Below, piece after piece: positions 46,698-60,200 of a stretch of 64,000 bases of DNA. The stretch covers positions 1 to 64,000 of the forward strand of contig CALNVZ010000313.1 of NCBI GenBank assembly GCA_940671915.1, in the 5' to 3' direction. Under the pieces are notes generated by a model. It was not told the DNA's origin. It saw nothing but the letters and a program-made list of their open reading frames with translations, and did no database searches. Position 1 is the stretch's first letter, and the number at the start of each line of letters is the position of its first letter. This DNA is from Paracentrotus lividus. Its lineage: Eukaryota > Echinodermata > Echinoidea > Camarodonta > Echinidae. The position numbers and the translations under genes were made by a program.

Positions 46698-48175
46698 CTC
46701 AAATTGTTATTGTTTCATTTAGAAGAAGTGCATTGTCTATAATTATGAAGTATAAGCCAAAACAAAATATTGTTGTTTTATTATTTTCTTGTTCAAAAAT
46801 ACCTACTTTTGAACGTTTTGGTTTCCATTCTATTAAATATGAATGGTCAAACAAATCTTTAAAATTGAAGCTTCTATTCCCTTAAAACACTGCTATAATT
46901 AACCAGTTTGCAAGCGCGGCGATTTCATGTCACGACTGGGGGGGGGGGGGGGACGGAACACCCGAAAGTGAAAAAAAAATGATACACTAAAAATTCGCAT
47001 ACTTCGCACATTATACAGAAAGTAATGAAAATTTTGCCTTATAATAACATTTAGCATATTGTATTTGACATACATTTTACCTTTTTATTAGCTCATATTA
47101 GCTAATCACTACATAAAAGTACGTTAAGCTTTAACAATCGAGGGGACGATTCCCACCCCCACAAAAAAAAAAAAAATCGAGGGGGACACGTCCCTCCCCC
47201 CCCCCCCCGGGATCGCCGCCAATGTATGTTTGTGATATTAGAAATCACTTTTTATAATGGCGATTTGCATACATTTTTGTGAAAAAACCGAAATCAGGAG
47301 ACTTTCTTCCACCCTCCGTTTATACTTTTTTATTACTTCATACTGTCTGCATAGTTAAATGGGATCTACCGATTATCTAAGGCCACCGCACACCTTACGA
47401 CCCGAACTACCTCACGACTACCTCACGACTGACAGAGGTCAAAATGACGTCACAGCTCTTGCTAGTCGTGAGCGTAAGCTAGTCAGATGCCAGTCGGAAG
47501 GCCAGTCGCAAGGATTCGACATGTTGATCCTTCCGACTGATCGCAAGGATCGCAGGCTCAATCCAACTTCAAAACTCAATCAGAAAGCACTGTTTGATGA
47601 CGTCATACCGGCTAAGAAATCCGAGACCATGTACCACCTAAGTTGTAGTGCACTACCCGCTGACGGGACTGGCTGAAAAAAGTAATAAATTGTTTTTCTG
47701 CAAATATGATTCATTTCAAAGAACGAACCAAGCATTTTCAGTAGAGGGAATAAAATAGCATCACCTTTGTTGAAACGTATGATTTGTTAACGCCCGATTT
47801 ATGGGGTTAACGCCATATAAACGCCCACTACGCAACCAGTTTCCCCCAGACTCAGTCCCGTTCATAAAGATTCACGTACGGTAGATGTCTAGGCCTAGAT
47901 ATAGTATTAATAAACAAGTAGATCTACGTTTGTCGTTGTCAATCTTGTTGATACTATTACTGCACTCTCTTCGATGTGGCTAATAGACTTGCTGGCCATT
48001 TAGGGTTAGGCCTATGCATTCGTAATCATAAGGCCTAGATTTAGACCTAGCTCTGTTACTAGGTCTAAGTTATTTCTAGGCCTAACTGTAAGAATGGGAG
48101 CGCTAACTTTATTTATGAGTCGCCGACCGATGAATATTGATGAACTGGTCGTTTAACTTTTTACTTGTCTTCAGG

Positions 48176-48200
48176 NNNNNNNNNNNNNNNNNNNNNNNNN
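48176..48200. other. Assembly gap (25 Ns) at the centre of the palindrome
   Basis: Twenty-five N characters. The left side ends in TCAGG, and the right side starts with a C-rich homopolymer whose reverse complement is a G run following the same TCAGG. Both arms therefore stop at the same poly-G tract, a typical sequencing or assembly break. Confidence 0.99.
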
Positions 48201-51200
48201 ACACCCCCCCGCCCCCCCCCCTCCTCCCGCCCCCTCCTGAAAGCAATAAAAAGTTAAACGCCCCAGTTCATACATATCATCGGTCGGCGACTCATAAATA
48301 AAGTTAGCGCTCCCATCTCTTACAGTTAGGCTAGAAATTACTTAGACGCTAGTAACAGAGCTAGGTCTAAATCTAGGCCTATGATTACGAATGCATGGCC
48401 TAACCCAAAAAAATGGCAAGCAAGTCTATTGCCACATCGGAAGAGAGTGGCAGTAATAGTAACAACAAGATTGACAACGACAAACGTAGATCTAACTTGT
48501 TTATTAATACTATATCTAGGCCTAGACATCTACCGTAACGTGAACTTTATGAACGGGATCGGTGGAGTCTGGGGAAAACTGTGTGAGTGGCGTTTACTAT
48601 GCGTTAAACCATAATCGGGGTAAACAAATCATCACGATTTCAACAAAAGGTGATGCTATTTATCCAGCTCTACTGAAAATGCCTTGGTTCGTTCTTGAAA
48701 TAGAAATTATATTTTGCAGAAAACACATTTACTTACTTTTCAGCCGTCCCCGTCAGTCGGGTAGTGAACTAAATTAGGCTGGTACATGGTCTCGGATTTT
48801 AGGCCGGTATGACGTCATACAACACAGTGCTTTCTTTTCCATGAGTGGTTGAAGTTGGATTGAGCCTGCGATCCTGCGTCAGTCGAAGGATTCAACATTC
48901 CGATCCTTGCGACTGGCCTCCGACTGGCATCCTGATAGTTACATCCACGCTAGCAAGAAGCTGTGACGTCTTTGACCTCTGTCATCTGAGGTATCGTGAG
49001 GTAGTCGGGTCGTAGTGTGGTGGCCTAGATAATGGTAGATCCCATTTAACTATGCAGACAGTATGAGTAATAAAAAGTTAAACAGGGAGTGAAGAAAGTG
49101 CCTGATTTTCTGGTTTCAAAAAATGTATGCAAATAGCATTATAAAAAAAGTGATTTCTAATATAAACATAATTGCGGCGATCCCCGGGGGGGGGGGGAGG
49201 GACGTGTCCCCCTCGATTTTTTTTTTTTTTGGGGGGGGGTGGGAATCGTCCCTCGATGTAAAGTTAACGTACTTTTATGTAGTGATTAGCTAATATGAAC
49301 TAATAAAAGTAAATGATGTCAAATACAATATGCTAAATGTCTATATAGGCAAATTTTCATTATTTCCTGTATAATGGCGAAGTATGCGAATTTTTAGTGT
49401 ATATTTTTTTTTCACTCGGTGTCCACCCCCCCCCCCCCAGTCGTGACATAAACGCGGCGCTTGCAAACCGGTTAATTAGCAGTGTTTAAGGGGAATAGAA
49501 GCTTCAATTTAAAGATTTGTTTGACCATTCAATATTTAATCAGAATGGAAAAAAACGTTCAAAGTGGATATTTTTGAACAAGAAAATAGTAAAAACAATA
49601 TTGTTGGGCTTATAACTCATATTTAGACATGCATCTTCTAATGAACACAATAACAATTTGAGGTATAGGTTCCGCCAATTCATTGTTTTGTCAATCAATT
49701 GCAATAGAGGGCATTATGTTCGGAAAAAGCTCTGCTCGAAATGTTGCCAGTCAATATATCAATCATCAAAATTAAACGATTGATGTGGATTGATTTCGTA
49801 TTTGCGCATTCTACTTCACATATAAGCATAAGCTGTCGGCAATAGCTATTCAAATCGTCTTCATTGTCGAATTACTTCTGTATTAACTGAAATCCGCAAC
49901 AAAAATTGAATGCACAATAATGAATTTAATGCCTATATCCGAATTTGAACTTTGCAACTCATTCTTTGTGTGCCTAAAAAGATTCTGAGAGCATGAACCG
50001 AAATTGTTGACTAAAGTCAGTCTGTCGCAATCAAACACACTAATTTTGAATACACATTAATGAAAGATGATAAATGATGAAATTGGCCGGGAGCCTATAT
50101 TATATAAATGAGTGGAAAATCCACACAATATTACATTTGCAATGCTCTATGTTATATGAAATTAAAACATAAATCAATGTTATTTAATTCGCTGTCAACT
50201 TAAAATGAAAGAAAACGATTTAACGTACAGGGATTTTTGCATTATGTCAATATTGTACTGATTTATATTAAAGTCTATATATAATAAATATTAAACTAAT
50301 ATCTACCGTCTCCTTTTAAAAACGAAGGAGAAAAATCACTTCATCTCCCACAGACGCCCCAATGTCTTTATTGGTTAACTAAAAAAAGGAGGTCAGTTAC
50401 GACGGGGCTAAAATTCCCATTGCTTTATATTCAACATGGTGAGATATTCTAATGCAGTTAAATGACAGAAGCAGGTAAAATTTAATGTTACAGCTCTCCG
50501 TCGTCAAACTCGTTGGTAAAATCATCACCAAATCATTGCCCATTAGCATCAATCTGTATGGAGGGCGGCAGAACCAGGGATCAAGTGAACGTGCTCTACA
50601 TTTTTTCAGCTTCTATAATGCCCCTTTCCGTACTAAAAAAGGAGAAAACTTTCAGACTAAAAATAAACATTTAGACCAATTAAACAGCTGTGTTAAATTT
50701 CTTTTTGCAAAAGGGAAATACTAAGTGAAAATGCTCTTTCTGACTTCAATAACATCGCATTAAAAGAAAGAGTACCAAATGAATCTAGAAATAAATAACC
50801 CTCTAATCGGTTCAAATATTGTGAATAGTGTGTCGATTGCCTAATGATGAAGTTTGGCCGAAGATTCGCACCGGTTGCTCAGGGCTTCCACCTCTTAATA
50901 TAATTTGTTAAATATGAATTTCTTTATTTACTATGTAGGCCTAAGTGCTGAAAAATAAAGAATGGAATTCACGTATTTTCTGTAATTTACACTTTTTGCC
51001 TTTATTTGTCACTCGACAGAAAGTGTCCATTTCTTACAGGAAAAAAAAAAAATGTTCTCTGCGACTGTGAGCCCACTCTAATTAGTTTCAGCCGCCTCTA
51101 ATTACTATTAATAAACGTAGTATTATCTTTTTATTTATGATTGCCGAAGTAAATTATTCATCGCTGAATAATTTTAATCTGTTTCATGATGTCTTTGGCA

Positions 51201-54200
51201 TATACATCTATGATCAATATAATATTTATTTAGAAAAGCAAAAGCCCTTTTCCCTCTCCTTTTGGCATTCTTGTACAAGTTAACTCTTCCGACACTTGTC
51301 GACGAATGAAGTCGTAAGCTACTCAGGCAAACTCACTTATTTAGACCAGCCAACTTGCACTTGATTGAATATTCTTTTGCTTCAGTGTATTGTCTTATTG
51401 CTTTGACGCCCTCCGCATTCCTTCTCCAAAGATGCGGGAAGCTGTTGATGGTGGCAGAGGCTAAGGAGCGTTTCCGGTCAGCTGGTATGCTGGGTATGTT
51501 TGCAGCAAGGCGAGTGAAGTGTCATGCCAGCTCATTTCCGCGTCCAGATTTAGTCTCGACTAAAATTTGAAGCGGACAATTTAAATCTCTGAAAGAGCGA
51601 GGTAAGGTTAAAGCCAAGACAAAGCAGTAAAAAGTAGCGTTCCAATATCCTTCAGTGAATACGGATGGAACGTGATGGGGCTATAAACAACCCAACAATT
51701 CACCTCGCGTCTTGTTTCTGCCCAGTGGACCGGGGGTATTATGGTGTTCTATTTCGCGGAAGATTGGATTTGAGGACGGAATTGGGACTACTTTAAACTA
51801 TGTTAGAACGAGTTGTGACAAAGGTTTTGGACACTTGTTCGGCGGGACATCTCCGATATTTATTCCGTCGCGGAGAAGCTGTGGCGATCGGGGGGGGAGG
51901 GGGGGGGGGCAGGGTAAACGACCCCTATAATTGAAAACACTCATTGAGCTTCATCTTTAAACGCAAAATTTTTGTAGCGCCCCCCCCCATATCTGTAATC
52001 CTGGAGCCCGCACTGGCTGAGAAGAATTAGGACGAAGACTTTAAGTAGTCCCCAAACAGTATCAACCGTTCCGCAAAATGAGATGCACCATTATTCGCAG
52101 CAGTGCTATTGTATTAACCACAACTAATTAATATATTAGTATATTCAGCTTACAATGAACGATACACTTTTCAAGATGTTTCAATCGATGTTGAAAACAT
52201 CGCTGATTTAGGAAAATATGGTATGAAGAAATACTCGGCCTCGTGGACCCGAGGACTCGTGGGATACGAGGCTCGTGGACCGAGCATTCTGGGATGAGAC
52301 TCGTGGGAAAATATCGGCTTGTGACGAGGACTCGTGACGTAGTACTCGTGGAAATACTCGGCCTCGTGGCCGAGGACTCGTGGGAATCGGGACCGTGGGA
52401 CGAGGACTGTGGACCCCTCCCGTTTATTCACGCTATAAATGTTTCTCAGGGATCTTAATCATATGCATATAGCAATTCATTTGACGGACAGATAGCGCAA
52501 TCGGTTAGAGCGCCGTAAAAGGTAGCCTTTCTTGCTTTCATGAAAGGTAGTCGTGAGTTTCGAAACCCGGCAGAGTCATACGAAGGCTTTACAAAAATGG
52601 TACCTAAAAAAAATTTGCCTTTAATAAGGAGCTTGGGGGAATAATAAATCATGCAGGGCCCGCTGGAGAAACAGTTTAGAACGGAAGTGGCTACCCTGGT
52701 AAATAAAACGATATATTATATTATTAATTCCCCAAAGTGCCAACTAACCCCATTGTCCCACTAGCAAATTTACCCTATACTGATTATGATATCATAATAA
52801 ATATAAATAAAGAATGATTAAATAATATAATATAAATGAATAAAAAAATATAATAATCCGCAAACATCGAGATCAAAACTTACGTTCTCGTACTTGACGC
52901 ATCTTACAACAATGCGTAAGGTGCACGTGTAAGTAGGCCTCCGTACAATACGATACAACGCCACGGAGAATGGTAACGTATAAGCAGTACAGCTACACTT
53001 ATAAACGTGCGCAACGTAAGATGCAGACAACAACCATTACCATACATGGTGTACATGGCCAACGTACGTTACACCTCGCGCAGTCCGTGGTTGACGTACT
53101 CGACGTGCCTTGCCACTTCCCTCCACGTTTACAGAAAAACGTAGCGACCGAGCTCCCAAAAAAGTAAGGTAAAAAAAAAAACGTACGGCGGCTTGTGACG
53201 CAAGGCATAGATACATCTTTAATGCGTGCGGTCAATGCCGACTTCGACGTGCAACTCCCTATGATGAATTTCGGTAAAAATCAGAGGCAGCGAGGTACAT
53301 TGCAGGCACGTTGCATGTAGACGTGCAGGAGATTTTTCCAATACATGCATTACTACACGAACACGCAGGAATCGCAGAAATTGTCAACGACTGGCATTGC
53401 ACGCAGGGTACGTTGCAGTGCAACGTCCCGTGCTACAACGAATTGTGACATAGAAAAATTGGTGTTAAGTCGATTAGGTAATATAATTTTCTCTAATTTT
53501 CGACTCCATATATCTCGTTTGACTCCATCTTACTCCTGCGATTAACAGTTCTAATGTATTTAAAGTCATTTAGTCATATAATCATAAAAAAAGTAAACAC
53601 AAACAAAAGGATAAGTTATCATAATTTTAAAAGGAGGAGTTACAAAAAATCTAATTGGATGTCCATGTGTGAATTTAATTAGCTACTAAGGGACGGATTT
53701 TAGGAAAACATGTTGTCATGCTCTGAGAAATAGGTTGATGCAAAATGTCATTTTTGAAGTTCGCGAAGCTTAAAATCACAACTTTGATTCAATGAATATC
53801 GACAATCTTAGCTTTTAAACATCACGCTCAGAATACAAAACGTGCTTCCAAACATACGGAAAGACTTTGTGTAAATTTCACGGTTGATGAGCATAGCACA
53901 AAATGCAAAACTGCGGATTTTACATTTATCAGCTTGTAAAATTGATCATTATATGGATTATGTCTAGGAAGAGTGTTTAAACTTTTGCAGAAAAATTTAA
54001 ATCAATTCACGGTTGAATGAACACCGCATAAAATACCCAGTAAAAACATATTAAGTATTCTTTCCATTTTGTACACTAAAAAATCATATGAATATCTGTG
54101 TTTTGTATTTTTTATGACCGGTGCACGTGTGTACATCCATATTGCATTCATTAAAAATTTCATGCTTCAGCGGCATGTGTACCGGAAAGCTGTTTTTAAT

Positions 54201-57200
54201 TTAGGACGAAATTAAATTACTACTTATGCTTAACCATATAAATTCGTTTGAAAGTTTAATTGATTTCATTTTCGCAAAAAATCCCGACTTTTCATGCTTG
54301 TCAGTGACACAAAGATATGAGATAAAACATTGAAAAAGGAAAAAGTTTACGGCCCTGGCAACAGCCTAATGGTAGGTCCGATTCCTCAATTTGACCTAAG
54401 TCCTGTTAGTTAATGACTTCTTAAAAGATAGTGCAAGTTCAAGAATTAAAGCCAAAGTATTAAGACAAAAAAACGACTGAAAATGGGGAATATTTTTGAA
54501 CGTTTGTTCACTTTTGTTCAATACTCTACATACGTAAAGTAATGGGAGGAAGATCAATAGTTGGCCATAAGTCAAAAATATTTGGGGCCCCCGCCCATTT
54601 TCAAGTTGGTAATTTTTCAGTCGTTTACACTGTGAGTTAATTCTGACAATTGGCTACAGATCTCTAAGAAGTCTTAACTAACATGGGAACTAGCTCAAAT
54701 TAAGAAGTTCGACGTGCATTAGGCGTGCCAGGCCGCAAACTTTCTTGATTTTTTCATGTTTTCTCATAATGCCTGTGTTCACTGAAGCATGAAAAATCCG
54801 CGATTTTGGCGTAAATGAAAGCAAAAGTGAATACTTTCAAACAAATTGTTATGGTTAAGCAAAGTAGAGCAATTTGAATTTAGTCTCAAATTAAAAAACA
54901 GCTTTTCCCAGTGCCACATGCGTCACTGAAAGCATGAAAAATTTTTAATGCAATATGATCTATGTATACACGTGCACGCGTCCTAAAATAAACAAAATAC
55001 AGATATTCATATGATCTTTAGTTGTAGCAGAATGAAATAATACTTCTTTAGTTTTTCACATGGTATTTTTGGTGGTCATTCACCGTGATATTGATTTTTT
55101 TTTTGCCACGCTAAAACACTCTTCCTCGAGCATGAATCCCATAATATTTGATCAATTTTACCATGGTGAAAGAAGTAAATCGCAGATTTGGCATTTTTTG
55201 CTGCATGCACTCACCGTGGAAATTTACGCAAATTTCCTTCCGGAATGTTGAAAAGCAGGTTTTTGCCGTACATTCTGTGTCGTGAACTGTTAAAATCAAA
55301 AATTGGTGCTGATATATTGGGTTCAAGTTGTGATTTAGCTTGCGAACTCAAAAAATGACATTTTTTGTCATCAACCATTGCTCATTAAGCATGACAACAT
55401 GATTTTTCCTTCGAATTCCTCCATGGTACTATAAATTCCTAACATGGACATAAATTAGATTTTTGTAACTCCTCCTTTAAAAATATTGATATTGAAATAG
55501 GGGAATTCTTCTTTTTGTGTTGTTTATTTTCAAATATAATAATTTTTTCAAATAGAAAGGGTTAATAAATGTATTATTGTCCAATTTTCGGAAAAATCTA
55601 GTCATCGCTATCGTGAAGCAATGGTTGAACGCAAAAATGGTCATTTGTTGAAGTTCAAAGCCTAAAAATCAAACTTTGATTTCAATGATATGCGGACAAT
55701 TTAGATTTTAATATTAGCACAGATGTATCATCGTGCTTCCCCAAACAACGAAGGAAATGGTTAAAATACTCACAAAAATGCCAACACTGCGATGTTACCT
55801 TTTTCCATGTAAAAACTTTCAAATATGAGGGATTCTTGTCTAGAAAATGTTTATAGCTTTCAAAAAGAAAATCAATTAGGCTGAATGACACTATAACATA
55901 AGCTGAAAACATAAATAAGTATTCTTTCATTTATACATTAAAAATCAGTGAATATCTGTTTTGTATTATTTTTATGAACCGGGGTGTGTACATGATCCTA
56001 ATTGCATTTATTTAAAAAAAATAATCATACTTAGTGAGCAAAGGCCGAAAAGCTGTTTTTTTTTTTAATTTTTTAATAAGAGACCAAAATTGAATTGCTT
56101 ACTTTGCTTAAACCATAAACCATTCGGATTGAAACTAATCATTTGATTTCATTTCTAAAATTTCGATTTTTCATGCTTCGGTGAAACACAGGGAAGATAT
56201 GAGAAAACATGAAAAAAGGAAGAAAGTTTACGCCTGGCACAGCCTAATGGTAGGTCCGATCAATTTGACCTGAAGTTCTGGTTAGTTAATGATTGTTAAG
56301 ATTAGTGCCAAGTTTTCAAGAATAACTCACAGCTAACGCCCAAAAAATTACAATGAAAATGGGCAATATTGACTTTTGTTCAATTTGATTTCCTCCCATT
56401 GACTTTATGTTAGAGTTTGAACAAAAGTGAAAAAAAGTAAATATTGCCATTTTCCATTGTCATTTTTTGTTTGTTATAACTAGATTATTTTGAAATTTGG
56501 TACAAAATATTAAAAAGTCATTAATTAACAGGAACTTGGTCAAATTAAGATCGGCTGGCCATTAGGCCGTACCAGGCCCGTAAACTAGGATTTTTTGCAA
56601 AAAGAAATCAATTGAAATTACGTTCAATAGGTTCAGCAAAAGTAAAGCAATATTAATTTTGGTCTCTAATAAAAATAAATTAAAAAAAGCCCCTTTTCCA
56701 GTGCCACGTGCTCACTGAAGCATGAATTTTTAAAAAATGCAATAGGATATGGTACACACCGTGCCCCGGTCTAAAATAATACAAAAACAAATATTAACAT
56801 GATTTTAGTGTACAAAATGGAAGAATACTTAGTGGTGTTTTTTTTTTTTTTTTTTTTTTTTACATGGTGATTTTTTGTGTTCATCTTCAACCGTGAATTG
56901 ATTTAATTTTTGCAAATTAAAGTTAAACACTCTTCATAAGACATGAACCCTATTTTGGTCAGATTTTATCATGGCAAAGAGAATCTGTTTTGGCATTTTG
57001 CTGCATGCTCACTCAACCGTGAATTTCGCAAACGTCCCTTTCCGTATGTTTGGAAGCACGTTCTCGTACATTCTGGATTCTGACATGTTTGAAATCTAAA
57101 ATTGGTCGATATCATTGATCAAAAGTTGTGATTTGAGGTTGTGGAACCAAAAATGAAATTTTTACATCAACCATTGCTCACTAAGCATGACTTCATGATT

Positions 57201-60200
57201 TTTTCCTAAAATTCGCTCCATCGGTAGCTATTAATTTCTAGGACATATTAATAAGACTTTCCTTCACATTTCCTATTTTAAAAATTATGATATTTCTTTC
57301 TTTCTATTTTCTTTTGTGTGTGTCTTATTCTCGCCTCTCCCCCCCCCAAGCTCCCCTTAATGTCCAGTTTTAGAAGAATAAGCTTTCAAGAATGAATCCG
57401 ATCCGATATTCAGATGGTTTTGAACTGTAAAGTAAAATAATTATAGCAAGTACAGAACTGAAAATTTCATCAAAATTGGATGAAAATAAACAAAGTTGTG
57501 ATTTTCTCAGTTTTGCATTTTCCGATAAAAACTATATGCATAATTCTCATGCAAATTCAATACTACAATATTTGGTCTACACATTTTCAGATTTTTTATT
57601 TTTTTTCTTTTTTTCCCTTTAATTAACACCCAAGAACAAGCATTTACAAGGAACTTATCCAGCTACAAAGAAAAGACGAAGAAAAAATTACAATAAAAAA
57701 TTAAATAAATCTTTTGGTTTGATCAGCTGACAAGCTGTGGTCGCATCCTTGCGTACTTGCACTTGCCTGCAGCTCTACGTCAAAAACGGTGGGCACAAAT
57801 GTTTGGAAATTCGTACGTCACGTACGTGGTGAGTCTCGGTAACGATTTTGGAGTACGCAGACACACGTAGAAAATGTTAGTACAGGAGGAACGTTCGCGC
57901 GTGCTGCTGTATGGGGCGTATCGGGCTACGATTAACCCCACGTGCGCAGACCGCACGCCGTCCGGTACTGCCAAGCACACACATGCGCACCAACTCCATG
58001 AGTCCTTTTTTAGATATTTGCGGCGGTCTTGATGCTACCGACGCGCCGCACTTTGCACGTGCGTGCTGTGAACGGGATAAGTTTGATAAATTTGAAAAAT
58101 AAATATAATATATTAAAATATCATATATTCACATAAACATAGAGAGCAAAAAATTACGTTCATCGCACTTGCTCGCACTTACAACTATGCGCGTGAGTAC
58201 TAAAACCGTACGTGAGGTGCACGTGTAAAGTAGGCCCCGTAGATAACGATGCAAAAGCACGGATATCGTACGTTGTGTGCAGCACGTAAGCTCACCGTAG
58301 CAACGTGCGCGAACGTACGAAAACATCGCAAACCCCCTTACCATACTATGGTGTAAGCGGCCACGTACTTTACACCTTGCGCAGTCCGTGTGTGTCGTAC
58401 TTGTCCTGTGCGCTTGCCACGGTGCACGGAAAAAAAACAACAAAAAAAACGGCTAGGTCGCTTTGTGACCAGGGCTTTAAGGGCACATTCATACGATACA
58501 CAAACGTTACCAATTATGCTGGCTTGAGCAGAGAACCCTCTCCATTAGTTGCAGCCATCTTCATCGTCAAAGAACAAGGTAAAGCCACCAGATCGGAAAT
58601 AAGCTCAGCTGGCTGCTAGATGCCTTGTAATTGAAAACAGGAGGCGGAATATGCGATGTCTTCATGGTCGTAGAATCGTGAGTTTTTGCGAGACAGTAGT
58701 ATCATAGGGAAGTTTGTGGACGAATCTGTTTTCCACTAAGGAGAATTGATATCATCTGCAGTTCATGAGAAGATATTCATCTGAAGTTCCACTGTAGAGG
58801 GGTGTTGAAAAGTTGCACTCGGTGTTTTCATCAGCAAAATAGTCCCCGCACAATCCACCTTAACGTAGAAGATCGTCTGTAAAAAATAAATAAATGCAAA
58901 ATAAAATTTAAATGTGATAACCATATTTCCTAAAAATGTATGATGGAAAACTGTGATCTAGTTAAGTCTAATATAGCATGTTGTTAACCATTGCGTTATC
59001 TAACAGTTTGGTCGTAACTTCTCCTTTGTCTTTCCCTTTGTCGTAATAAAATCTAGTCATTTCATTTGGTTTAACCCTATGCGAACAGGGATGGTGGGGG
59101 GGGGGCAATTGTGCCAAAAGCTACATTACCAAACTTGTAATACGGCAATGTAATATTCGCGTTTTATCATGTATAGTCAAACTTGAATTGAAATACATTC
59201 TAACTGAATAACACTCTTTTCTTTCATACTTTATGAAAGAAAATAGGCACTAAGCGAACGATTCGAAATTCATGTTCGTACTATTTTACTGCAACTCAGC
59301 GCCCCATAATATGTATGCAGCTTGGGAAAATTTAACAATTTGAGCGCTTGAGTTGCTCATATCATCATGGGAAACAATACTAATATGTGATCCTACGGCT
59401 AAAAGTTTTCACTACTTTTTACATTTTTTTCCTCTTATAACTTTAAAAAAATATATAATTTCTTGTCCAATTTTCTGCAGAAACTGATATTTCACTTCAA
59501 TTAAAAAAATACAATACACACAAAACAGAAATGCATTTAAAACGATGACCAACCCTATCAGACCAAGATATTTGCTGCAAGTGATTAGAGATTGTGCATC
59601 ATAATCGGTGAGGTCGTATGTTTATACTCGGCGCGTCATACCAAAAGCACCGTTAAAGATGGGAGTTACGTTACTGCTAACAGGGCATGCGATGACGGGG
59701 GCCCTGGGGGGGGGGCCTGGGGGCGGGCCCCCCCCACTTTTTGCCAGAAATTTTGAATAATTTTCTAAGGGAAAAGGGAAAAGAAAGAAAAGAAGAACAG
59801 GAAGGAAGAGGCAAAAATGTGTTGTAAATACACTCACTCTAATTCATTAGAAGCATTTTTTTTTTCTGCTCGCGATCGGCGCTGCAGTCCTCAGAAGCAC
59901 ATTAACTGATCCCATATGTCCCCATATTAGTAAAGGTATGTAATTTTTTAACTCGCACAATTTATTTGTTAAAATTGAGTGATCTGACCCATAGAAGAAT
60001 TCAAAAACAAAAAGAGATAAGATGGGAATATGATAAACAATAGGCCCTACGGATATTAATGTGTCTTATAAGCCAAAAAATTTAGCTCGCGCTCGCGGCT
60101 CGCAAATTCCTCTCAGAAAAAGTTCGCACTTTTCTTTAGAAAGCCAATTGACTTATTCCTGGCGTTCATATCAAGTAATGTGTCATGTAAAATTGTTCTG

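Larger units (their letters stand above)
33268..48175. repeat. Left arm of giant inverted duplication (about 14.9 kb)
   Basis: Every landmark here reappears in reverse order and orientation after the N gap: the hairpin repeat near 34100, the CAGGG element, the SINE at 36.4 kb, CUB exon 5, the ACGT-rich MITE, the four-copy array, the minisatellite at 43.8 kb and the AGGCCTA-rich sequence next to the gap. Homology begins at the words around GCATTAATCTATG (33268-33280), which match the reverse complement at about 62750-62762. This arm has intact exon sequence and looks like the well-resolved copy. Confidence 0.93.
37536..48175 (+). other. Sequence downstream of CUB exon 5 (intron 5, no further exon seen)
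   Basis: Starts with a proper donor, so at least one more exon is expected. Apart from the elements listed separately, 44523-46236 and 46700-48175 hold AT-rich sequence, poly-C/poly-A runs (46938-46954, 47163-47208) and AGGCCTA-rich sequence (47880-48090). No CUB-like frame or polyadenylation context is identifiable. Confidence 0.6.
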
